This document shows positions 8,211-15,172 of a DNA stretch of 64,000 nt, one piece after another. Location: contig JAFXNA010000007.1 in the NCBI GenBank assembly GCA_017529865.1, forward strand, positions 1 through 64,000, in the 5' to 3' direction. Every line of letters begins with the position of its first letter. Within the stretch, counting starts at the first letter, position 1. Both the position numbers and the translations under genes were made by a program. The notes beneath the pieces were generated by a model that was not told the origin of the DNA, did no database searches, and saw nothing but the letters and a program-made list of their open reading frames with translations. The DNA is from Bacteroidaceae bacterium. Its GTDB lineage: Bacteria > Bacteroidota > Bacteroidia > Bacteroidales > Bacteroidaceae.

Positions 8211-8761
8211 GTGGAAGAAAGACGAGTTTAACCAAGGCTTACGACAGCCCACATCAGACAACAATCCAACTGTCCACGCCCGTATGAGCGTAAACATCCA
8301 ATTGCTTGTCCGACTGATGTGTTTCTTTAAGTCGTAATTCTGGCTAATCAGTCAACCAAGGATGTTAAAGACGCTTATTTTTTCCTATTCTATAGTTCTT
8401 TTCAATTTAGTTCGCAAGCAACCATACGAACAGTAACACTTATACTAAACTACATACAAAAAACGTGGTGCTTAACATCTGCCTGTTCGACTTTCGTGGC
8501 CTACCACAGCCCTAACGGTAAACAAACAGAGTAAACATCCACGTTGGAGTATAATGTACACCCGTAAAGTGTGCTTGAGGCAATTAAGCCTCGCAGCACA
8601 CTACGGAGAGTTATATACACCCCGTGGCAATTACCCAGCATTGTTTTTGACCGTTATTCGATTGTGGTAGTTTCGAAAGTCCAAAAACAAGCGTCAGTAA
8701 CGCCTTTTATATGTAGCAATCACGTCAAGTCATAACTCAACAGAGCATCAACAATCTGTAA
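8177..8761 (-). ncRNA. Structured non-coding RNA candidate, about 585 nt
   Basis: This segment is bounded by a strong leftward promoter (8768-8799) and a terminator (8177-8210), with no long open frame. It is rich in complementary arms: a long hairpin about 8570-8612 (AGTGTGCT...AGCACACT with an inner GAGGC/GCCTC stem); arms ACGAC-CACATCAG-ACAA-CAAT pairing with ATTG-TTGT-CTGATGTG-GTCGT (about 8240-8335); GGGCGTGGA/TCCACGCCC (about 8205-8278); and AACGTGG/CCACGTT (about 8463-8545). Two internal segments share TGGATGTTTAC-CT and GGGCTGTSGTARGCC, so the RNA looks internally duplicated. One short open frame (MFTLIRAWTVGLL...) crosses the 3' stem; I consider it secondary. I do not recognise the RNA family. 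Confidence 0.55.
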
Positions 8762-8767
8762 TCACCT

Positions 8768-8799
8768 GCAAAAATACAAAAAGTATTTTGTTTGACAAA
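8768..8799 (-). promoter_or_regulatory. Promoter of the structured RNA
   Basis: Minus strand: -33 TTTG (8796-8799), 19-bp spacer, -7 TATTTTTGC (8768-8776). The same promoter sequence is repeated at 10307-10338 ahead of the DUF3791 gene, within about 75 bp of flanking similarity. Confidence 0.75.
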
Positions 8800-8848
8800 C
8801 AAAGGAGGGGGAAAAATGAAGAAAAGAGGAGGAAAATGTGTAATTTGT

Positions 8849-8882
8849 AATGGTTATTGGTTATAGGTTATAGGTTATTGAG
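8849..8882. repeat. GGTTATTGG/GGTTATAGG simple repeat
   Basis: Short degenerate tandem units of the GGTTATTGG type. The same family occurs at about 9385-9460 and 35125-35155, and inside the coding region of the secreted protein at 36814. Confidence 0.7.
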
Positions 8883-8965
8883 TTTAGATTAAGTCTGTGA
8901 AGCACACATATATTTACGTGCGAGGTCAACCTTTTCAGTATAGGAGAGGTCGCGAATTGCTGAGG

Positions 8966-9117
8966 TTATTCAGTTATAACTTATAACTTTGGACATCTTG
9001 TTTTTTCAAAAAATCTAAGAAATTTACTTAATATATAATATGTATTATATATTAAAATTTTTCCTTTGCAAAAACCAAAATATTAAATGTCCAAAGTTAT
9101 AAGTTATAAGTGAATAA
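8966..9117. mobile_element. 152-bp inverted-repeat element (MITE-like)
   Basis: Arms 8966-8996 and 9087-9117 are 31-bp inverted repeats that match at 30 of 31 positions (TTATTCA...TTTGGACAT). They enclose about 90 bp of AT-rich DNA containing a smaller palindrome (AATATATAATATGTATTATA). There is no coding capacity. The form suits a MITE or a single very long hairpin. I see no clear target duplication. Confidence 0.65.
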
Positions 9118-9201
9118 GTTCCAATAATGACATTGGCAACAGAATTAACATAATTCGCTATCAGTAATTAACACTTCACAATCGTTCCTCACAGGTAGTC
9201 T

Positions 9202-9289
9202 TAAGGGAAATAATTGTTACCATTAAGGGGAAATTTAGTTACCCCTAAGGGTAGCAATTGCAACCCCTAAAGGGTGGGAAAATGACCTC
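9202..9289. repeat. Four tandem 22-bp quasi-palindromes (AT-rich)
   Basis: Units at 9202-9223, 9224-9245, 9246-9267 and 9268-9289 each begin TAAGGG or TAAAGGG and, in the middle units, end in ACCCC, so each can fold on itself. There are no spacers between units, which excludes CRISPR. A GC-rich array with the same 22-bp period and unit number lies at 34880-34967. Confidence 0.7.
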
Positions 9290-9336
9290 ATGAGAGCACA
9301 TCGACGAACTTGCGATTTTGGGAAGTAATGTATTTA

Positions 9337-9460
9337 GGTTAGTAGCTTAATAGCTTAATAGGTTAGTAGGTTAGTAGATTTGTAATGGTTATTGGTTATG
9401 GGTTATTGGTTATTGAAGTTTGGCTTAGTAGCTTAGTAGATAATGGTTATGGGTTATGGT
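9337..9460. repeat. 8-bp (TTAGTAGC/TTAATAGC) and GGTTATGG repeats
   Basis: Degenerate tandem 8-bp units (9337-9378) of the family that forms the large array at 32761-32990, followed by GGTTATTGG/GGTTATGGG units to about 9460. Non-coding, at the 3' side of the decayed toxin gene. Confidence 0.7.
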
Positions 9461-9474
9461 GCTCAATAGGGTAA

Positions 9475-9891
9475 TTATATAATAAGTCGTGTCTGCATGA
9501 ACTCATCCAGTGTGACTAGATTGAGCTGCGGGAATGGTGTAGTACGAAGCACATTAAGGTGGCTATCTTCTGAGACAAGATAGTCTGCCCCAGCGGCAAA
9601 GGCACAGTCAACAAACTTATTGTCATCGGGGTCTGCCGTGATGATGCCCATGCGGAAATGAGGGTCAACAAGTCGTACATTCTTCTGATTGAGGATAAGT
9701 AACACAACATTCTCGGCAACTGTCTGAGTAATCTGTTGAGTGAGAATCTACTGATACTCCTCTAATATTTCATTCGAAACGCAAAGGTCAAAACGCCCAG
9801 CAAGGAAGGCATCCCAAATAGGGCGGTACGGACTTTTGCGCGAAATAATCTGCAAAAGGCAATTGGTATCAATGACTACAGGATTCATCAT
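9475..9891 (-). pseudogene. PIN-domain toxin (COG1569-type), interrupted by TAG
   Basis: Read from the ATG at 9889-9891, the frame gives MMNPVVIDTNCLLQII, WDAFLAGRFDLCVSNEILEE, then an in-frame TAG at 9748-9750 (codon 48). It continues ILTQQITQTVAEN... PDDNKFVDCAFAAGADYLVSEDSHL to a TAA at 9475-9477. Asp8, Glu41, Asp63-65-type and late Asp residues are those of PIN ribonuclease toxins. Apart from the single amber codon the gene is full length (138 codons). It starts directly after the TAG of the antitoxin remnant. It is most simply a nonsense-inactivated toxin; local read-through is a less likely alternative. Confidence 0.8.
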
Positions 9892-10029
9892 CTACTTGTT
9901 GTAAGGTGTGCGGAAATGGGAGCCACGAAGCTCCTTCAGCCGTTTCTCGTCAAACTGACCACTCTCCCAAAGCTGATCCATCTCGTCATCTACTTGCTTA
10001 GCATAGAAAGCTGCGAGTTGTTCTCGTAA
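9892..10029 (-). pseudogene. Antitoxin C-terminal remnant of the PIN toxin
   Basis: Forty-five codons with no start codon encode LREQLAAFYAKQVDDEMDQL, WESGQFDEKRLKEL and HFRTPYNK, then TAG. This resembles the C-terminal tail of the small antitoxins that precede COG1569 PIN toxins in Bacteroidota. The frame is the same as that of the DUF3791 gene, whose TAG stop lies immediately before it. The N-terminal DNA-binding half appears to be lost or replaced by the DUF3791 gene. Confidence 0.65.
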
Positions 10030-10287
10030 CTACTCCAAACCTAGTGCCGTCAATACTCTTTCCCATTCTTCCTTTTCCAGCACTCCTTTCTCCCTCATAT
10101 AACTAGTCAGGTCTTCCATCAGATAGCGTGAGCTAAAGGTATGCAACACATCGTAAGAGGGAACAATGTAGTCGTATAATATACCAGAACTACTCAGTCG
10201 TCTGTATATCTCCTGCTGCGGCAGTTTTAAAAGAACCGATAATTTCGCAATGCAATAGGTTACAAATTCCAAGGTTTTCCTATCCAT
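10030..10287 (-). CDS. DUF3791-like small protein
   Basis: I chose the start MDRKTLEFVTYCIAKL at 10285-10287 (85 residues) because the promoter -7 lies at 10307-10315, inside the longer open frame. The segment GILYDYIVPSYDVLHTFSSRYLMEDLTSYM resembles DUF3791, a small Bacteroidota/Firmicutes domain often found beside DUF3990 or toxin-antitoxin genes. It ends with TAG at 10030-10032, directly followed in frame by the antitoxin remnant. The function is unknown; the context suggests a toxin-antitoxin role. Confidence 0.65.
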   Translation of the reverse strand: MDRKTLEFVTYCIAKLSVLLKLPQQEIYRRLSSSGILYDYIVPSYDVLHTFSSRYLMEDLTSYMREKGVLEKEEWERVLTALGLE

Positions 10288-10306
10288 AATTTCTTTATTT
10301 ACGCTT

Positions 10307-10338
10307 GCAAAAATACAAAAAGTATTTTGTTTGACAAA
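10307..10338 (-). promoter_or_regulatory. Promoter of the DUF3791/PIN locus
   Basis: Minus strand: -33 TTTG (10335-10338), 19-bp spacer, -7 TATTTTTGC (10307-10315). It is identical to the promoter at 8768-8799 over at least 35 bp, with looser similarity for about 40 bp further upstream. Confidence 0.75.
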
Positions 10339-10400
10339 CAATGCGGGGAGAAAAAATGATGAAATGGGAGGGAAAATGTGGTCATGTCGGGAATTATTCG

Positions 10401-10409
10401 TATCTTTGC
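10401..10409 (+). promoter_or_regulatory. Promoter -7 of the HExxH secreted protein
   Basis: TATCTTTGC on the plus strand, about 72 nt before the ATG at 10481. No good -33 TTTG is visible. The intervening leader contains TTAGACTTTAG repeats. Confidence 0.5.
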
Positions 10410-10480
10410 AGGGAAATCAATAACTAATCGATGATTAGACTTTAGACTTTAGGCGTTAGACTTTAGAAAATTGGAAATAT

Positions 10481-13400
10481 ATGAAGACAACTAAACGTAT
10501 CATCATGAGTATGGCAGGATTGCTGCTGTCGGCCTTCACGGTTGTGTCGGCTCAGGTATGGGAGGCTCCTGCTGTTCCGGCTGAGGATCTCAGTACGGTG
10601 AAATCGGTAACTGTGGGCTATCTGCTGAATGTGGAGGCGGATGCCTTCGTAGTGAATGGCATGACGAGTAACGTGCAGGCATGTGCCACACGTCTGACGA
10701 ACGGAGATACGCGCGAGTCGACTCCTCACCGCTGTACGGCGATGGTGGCGAGCGACGGAACGGTGCGCATCCGACTGTCGAGCAACTCTTCGTATTATAT
10801 CTCGTGTGCGACGGGTACGCCCGACCAGATGTGGGTGAACCGCACGACGAATGCGAAGTACACGTTCACCGAGACGGCTGAGGGCAGCCATGTGTACGTG
10901 TTGCACAACACGACCATCGATGCCGACCTCGACGTAGCATGGACCTACGGTGGTCCGCTGACCTTGAAGGACGGACAGGGCAAAACCGCGTGGGCGTTCA
11001 TCAAGGAGACTTCGGTGACGAACGGCGACTATGCGCTCTACAAGGCAAAGCGTCGGTTGTACGATATCTATAAGGTGTTGGCAGATGGCGGGAAAACGAG
11101 TCAATACAAGGATGCGCTGACAGAAGCTTACGAGGTATATAGTGCTGCGGATGTGACAACAGCGAAACTCACGGAGGCTGCGCGCAAGCTGTTCAAGACG
11201 GTGTATGCCGACATCACGACCCCGATGGATGTGTCGTTCCTGCTGGTGAATGCCGATATGGTAGGCAGCGGTTCGACTGACGGATGGGACAAAGGCAGTC
11301 CGGCATTCAGTTGGGCAGAATTCGAGACATACCATTCTGTCTGTTCGCTGATTCAAGCGGTTGACCTGCCTATCGGAACGTACGACGTAGGGTTCCACAG
11401 CCTGTATCGTCAGGACGGCTCGGATGCTGCTCCGACTTTCACCGTGACGGCATCGAACACCGTGAAGACGACTGTGCCGAATTTGTCGGAAATCGACTTC
11501 GGGGTGACGAACGCTACTGAGAACAACTGGAAGAAAGGCCCGACATACTTCCAACCCGACGGCATGAAGTCGTGCGGACAGGCACTGGCTCATGGTGATG
11601 CAGTAGCATGGTGTCGCGATGTGGTGTCGGACGGCTCGGGTGAGGTGACACTGGAGGTGGCGATGAAGAGCGGTTCGCAGTGGCTGAACTGGCAGGGATT
11701 CACGGTAATCTATAAAGGTACGAGTGCGGATGCGCTGCGCGAGCAGTTGAAGGCCAAGATAGCAGAGGCCCAGGAACTGTATGGTGACGGAACGGGGAAG
11801 GAAGCAGATGTACTTTTGTGGGCGATTGATGAAGCACAAAAGGTTTACGATAATGCATCGAGCACGAACCAATCTATCACTTCATGGATAGAATCAATTG
11901 TTGCAGCGATAGATACTTATCGCAAGGCAAACGCTTCGGAGGCGAATCCACTAGACTGGACCGACCTTATCACCAACCCAAGTTTCGAGGACGGCACAGA
12001 TGGTTGGACGGTAGACGGAATGGGTACACAGGGCAATTCGGTATTCTCCATCAAGGCAGGCAGCACCTACATGGAGCGCTGGACGGGTAAGGGCAATAAG
12101 GTAGGCGACGGAAGTGTGGTTCAGACCCTGAAGGACCTGCCAATAGGACGCTATCAGCTGAAGGTGGCAGCACAGAACATCCAGGAGGATGCTTCGTCAA
12201 GAGCGCAGAAAGGTGCTTGGATTGTTGCAAACGGAGATAGCTTACTCGTCACCACCCGCAAGCAATACACGCTGACATTCACCAACATCGAGAACGATGT
12301 GGAGATAGGCTTCGTTGCAAAGGGAGCAACGGGCAACTGGATTGCATGCGATAACTTCCGCCTGTATTACATCGGTGGAACGGATGAGGACTACAGAACC
12401 AAGCTCAGCGAATATATCGAGAAAGCCAACAAGCTGAAGGAACAATGGCTACAAATGCGTGATGTTGCTCCAGAAGAACTCACTGATGCAATAAAACATG
12501 CAGAAAATGCATTAGTGATTGGTATGTTATATTCAAAAATGGCTACAGCCCTTCGTCTGGCAACAGAAGAGTCGCAGAAGTCCTATAATGCGTACAAGGC
12601 GCTCGACGAAGCATTGACTGAGGCTGAGAGCCTCGCAAATAGCAATAAGGACAATCCTGGATATGACAAGTTCATGGAGTTTATTTATCATATAGAAGAC
12701 GATGTATGGAGCAATACTGAAGCCACGAACGAAGAACTATATGCAGCCATTGATCAGCTGGACGATGCGAAGACGCTGTTCCTGATGCAATCGCCTACAG
12801 GAGCCATTCCGACCATCACAACCGATAAGCGCTATGCTCGTGGTGCCACGATGGCATTCGGCCGATTCACGTATAAGCTGAACGGGGCGAAGATGAAGCT
12901 ATCGGGATTCTGCTACAGCACGGAACACAACCCGACTATCTTCGACGAGAAATCGACCCGCACACTGACCAACAACGGCCTCATCTACGTGATGGAGAAC
13001 ATGAAGCCGGCAACCGTCTACTACGCTCGTCCGTACATCCTGACGGAAGGCTATCAGGTGGCATACGGCGACGAACTGAAGATTATCACCATTCCGAAGG
13101 GCACGATGACCTACTGGTATAACAACGGTGGAAGTCCGGAAGAGAACGACCGCATCAACTACGCCCTGCAAAACGGTACGAAGATATGGAACGACCTGAT
13201 GAACATACAGGGAGTGAACCTCAGCGTGTCGTACGGCTCTGGTACGCCTACTGCTGATTGTAGCTATGGTGGCAGTATGCGTGTAGGACCTAACTCGGCC
13301 TATCAGCGTACAGGAACCATCATGCACGAAGCGGCTCACGGTGTGGGTGTAGGTACCATCGGAGGCTGGTGGGCGATGCTGGTTGACGGCGTGTGGACCG

Positions 13401-14236
13401 GTGTGAGAGCCAACGAGGTGCTCCAATTCTGGGACAACGACAACTCAGCGAAGATGCATGGCGACTCGCAGCACATGTGGCCATACGGCATCAACGGTGC
13501 ACAAGAGGATAGCGGCACAGATCTGTTGTACTACGGAAATGCCCTTATCATCGAAGGTCTGCACGAGGATGGTGTACAGCCTACAGGCAACTGCTTCGCA
13601 AGTCCGGCCTATACGTTCGATTATGTCGATGATCAGTGGTATTACATCCAGAACGAGTCAGCAGACTTCGGATTCCAGAAGGCATACCTGCAGGCAACCG
13701 CGTCAGGACTGAAATGGACGGAAGTGGCAACAGAGAGCCTCGGAACTGACGAAAGCTTTGCATGGACCATCACATTCGACCCCAAGACCCAGTTCTATTC
13801 ATTCCGCAATGTAGGCACAGGTGCATATATCACCTACAACGGCAGTAAGTTCACCACCGTGAAGCGTGAGACCCCAACAGCTAGCGAGAAACTGCAACTG
13901 ATGCCGAGCCGCAACCAGACCACATGGAAGAACGGAAGCAAGAGCTATAAGCTGCGCGGCTACTGGATGCTGAAAGCTAACGGAGGCTCTGCAACAGCGA
14001 TGACTGGAGCAGCAAACAGCGCTGTGAGCGGCACAAGCTTCGACAACAACCAAAATGACACGAAGCAGCGGTGGCTCATCCTTGACGAAGAGAACGGAAT
14101 TGCAAGCGAGATAAAGAACCTCACCCCAACCCTCTCCCAAGGCGAGGGAGCTGTGTATAACCTCAACGGACAGAAGATGGCGGCTCCGCAGAAGGGATTG
14201 AATATTATTGGAGGGAAGAAGGTGCTGATTAAGTAA
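10481..14236 (+). CDS. Large secreted HExxH protein with C-terminal sorting-type tail
   Basis: This 1251-residue protein starts with a signal peptide (about residues 1-24, MKTTKRIIMSMAGLLLSAF). The middle has regions resembling FIVAR-like helices and a carbohydrate-binding beta-sandwich (TNPSFEDGTDGWTVDGMG). A zinc metallopeptidase-like motif HEAAH is at residues 949-953, after SYGGSMRVGPNSAYQRTGT. The last 25 residues (YNLNGQKM...GLNIIGGKKVLIK) are the short tail typical of Prevotella secreted proteins and may act in type IX secretion or surface anchoring. Just before this tail NLTPTLSQGEGA is encoded by a GC-rich hairpin repeat. The substrate is unknown; polysaccharide or glycoprotein targets fit the neighbours. 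Confidence 0.7.
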   Translation: MKTTKRIIMSMAGLLLSAFTVVSAQVWEAPAVPAEDLSTVKSVTVGYLLNVEADAFVVNGMTSNVQACATRLTNGDTRESTPHRCTAMVASDGTVRIRLSSNSSYYISCATGTPDQMWVNRTTNAKYTFTETAEGSHVYVLHNTTIDADLDVAWTYGGPLTLKDGQGKTAWAFIKETSVTNGDYALYKAKRRLYDIYKVLADGGKTSQYKDALTEAYEVYSAADVTTAKLTEAARKLFKTVYADITTPMDVSFLLVNADMVGSGSTDGWDKGSPAFSWAEFETYHSVCSLIQAVDLPIGTYDVGFHSLYRQDGSDAAPTFTVTASNTVKTTVPNLSEIDFGVTNATENNWKKGPTYFQPDGMKSCGQALAHGDAVAWCRDVVSDGSGEVTLEVAMKSGSQWLNWQGFTVIYKGTSADALREQLKAKIAEAQELYGDGTGKEADVLLWAIDEAQKVYDNASSTNQSITSWIESIVAAIDTYRKANASEANPLDWTDLITNPSFEDGTDGWTVDGMGTQGNSVFSIKAGSTYMERWTGKGNKVGDGSVVQTLKDLPIGRYQLKVAAQNIQEDASSRAQKGAWIVANGDSLLVTTRKQYTLTFTNIENDVEIGFVAKGATGNWIACDNFRLYYIGGTDEDYRTKLSEYIEKANKLKEQWLQMRDVAPEELTDAIKHAENALVIGMLYSKMATALRLATEESQKSYNAYKALDEALTEAESLANSNKDNPGYDKFMEFIYHIEDDVWSNTEATNEELYAAIDQLDDAKTLFLMQSPTGAIPTITTDKRYARGATMAFGRFTYKLNGAKMKLSGFCYSTEHNPTIFDEKSTRTLTNNGLIYVMENMKPATVYYARPYILTEGYQVAYGDELKIITIPKGTMTYWYNNGGSPEENDRINYALQNGTKIWNDLMNIQGVNLSVSYGSGTPTADCSYGGSMRVGPNSAYQRTGTIMHEAAHGVGVGTIGGWWAMLVDGVWTGVRANEVLQFWDNDNSAKMHGDSQHMWPYGINGAQEDSGTDLLYYGNALIIEGLHEDGVQPTGNCFASPAYTFDYVDDQWYYIQNESADFGFQKAYLQATASGLKWTEVATESLGTDESFAWTITFDPKTQFYSFRNVGTGAYITYNGSKFTTVKRETPTASEKLQLMPSRNQTTWKNGSKSYKLRGYWMLKANGGSATAMTGAANSAVSGTSFDNNQNDTKQRWLILDEENGIASEIKNLTPTLSQGEGAVYNLNGQKMAAPQKGLNIIGGKKVLIK
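14125..14160 (+). repeat. Hairpin repeat fragment in frame before the sorting tail
   Basis: CTCACCCCAACCCTCTCCC followed by AAGGCGAGGGAG is a half-copy of the GC-rich hairpin family. It is read in frame as LTPTLSQGEG. A decayed equivalent (NPTLSQSEA) sits at the same place in the CE1 esterase. Confidence 0.6.
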
Positions 14237-14335
14237 AGCCCCCCTCCAACTCCCCCGAGGGGGAGAGAACTAGGTTAGTAGCTTAATGGCTTAGTAGCTT
14301 AGTAGCTTAATGGCTTAGTAGGTTAATAGAGTATT
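14237..14335. repeat. GC-rich hairpin half-copy plus 8-bp repeat array
   Basis: Immediately after the stop codon is a GCCCCCCTCC...CCCCGAGGGGGAGAG hairpin (about 14238-14266), then TTAGTAGC/TTAATGGC 8-bp units to about 14330. There is no gene here; it separates two plus-strand genes. Confidence 0.7.
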
Positions 14336-14340
14336 GATAG

Positions 14341-15105
14341 ATGAAGACGGCGATAGTACAACATGAGATTCGGGAACGGGATGTGGAGTGGACGCTCCAG
14401 CATATAGCCGGATTGATGGATGAGCAACAGGGGGCGGATCTGTATGTGCTCTCTGAGATGTTTGCGACAGGATTCATGGCTGAAGGTGCTGAGGATAAGG
14501 CTGAGAGGGTGTTTGCGTGGATGAAGGAGCAGGCACAGAGGCGGAATGCTGCGATTGCAGGAAGTGTGGCTGTTAGCGTGAAGAGTGAAGAGTGGAGCGT
14601 GAAGAGTGAAGAGAGAGGTGAACGGCTTTTAAGGAATCGTCTGTATTTCGTTCGTCCTGATGGCAGTTATGAGTATTACGACAAGCGGCATCTGTTCAGC
14701 TATGCGGGTGAGCAGGAGACGTATGCAGCAGGTGAACGGCGTGTGGTGACGGAGTGGCGAGGTGTGCGATTCCTTTTGCAAGTTTGCTATGACCTGCGAT
14801 TCCCTGTATTCTCACGCAATCACGACGACTACGATGCGATGATCTATGTAGCCAACTGGCCACAGAAACGGCGCGAAGTGTGGCAGACCTTACTCAAAGC
14901 ACGTGCGCTGGAGAACCAATGTTTCGTGATAGGCGTGAATATCGTAGGGAACGAATACGTAGGTGACTCCGTGATTCATGATGCATACGGACACACCATC
15001 GCTCAGTGTACCCCAGGAAAAACAGAAACCGCTGCAGCCGAACTTGATATGAACGAACTGCAGCGATTCCGTGAGAAGTTCCCTGTGTTAAGGGATAGAG
15101 ACTAG
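14341..15105 (+). CDS. Nitrilase-superfamily amidase (omega-amidase-like)
   Basis: This 254-residue protein has the Glu-Lys-Cys triad of carbon-nitrogen hydrolases: Glu39 (LSEMFATGF), Lys115 (YDKRHLFSYAGE) and Cys149 (LLQVCYDLRFPVFSRN). The RHLF motif and size match YafV/omega-amidase enzymes, which hydrolyse 2-oxoglutaramate and related amides in the cytoplasm. Residues about 80-94 (VKSEEWSVKSEERGE) are an extra loop encoded by GTGAAGAGTGAAGAG-type repeats. The start at 14341 follows the repeat tract directly. Confidence 0.85.
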   Translation: MKTAIVQHEIRERDVEWTLQHIAGLMDEQQGADLYVLSEMFATGFMAEGAEDKAERVFAWMKEQAQRRNAAIAGSVAVSVKSEEWSVKSEERGERLLRNRLYFVRPDGSYEYYDKRHLFSYAGEQETYAAGERRVVTEWRGVRFLLQVCYDLRFPVFSRNHDDYDAMIYVANWPQKRREVWQTLLKARALENQCFVIGVNIVGNEYVGDSVIHDAYGHTIAQCTPGKTETAAAELDMNELQRFREKFPVLRDRD

Positions 15106-15172
15106 GTTAATGCATAATGCATAATGTATAATGCATAATTGACAACTAGTAAGCTATTAAGCTACTAAGCTA
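15106..15172. repeat. ATGCATAAT and AAGCTATT repeats
   Basis: The short gap between converging genes is made of TAATGCATAATG-type units followed by AGCTATTAAGCTACTAAG 8-bp units. Confidence 0.7.

Noticed and set aside
8177..8761. Retron or group II intron RNA
   Set aside because: No reverse transcriptase frame is present nearby, and I see no recognisable catalytic intron domain.
9475..10287. Genome-wide TAG reassignment
   Set aside because: Ordinary genes in the window, such as leuA, end with TAG at the expected C-terminus, and other genes show no in-frame TAG. At most this is local.
10463..11872. A 469-codon minus-strand frame opposite the secreted HExxH protein
   Set aside because: It is His- and Arg-rich, lacks any family motif, and lies antisense to a protein with a clear signal peptide and sorting-type tail. 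It is a shadow frame caused by codon bias.
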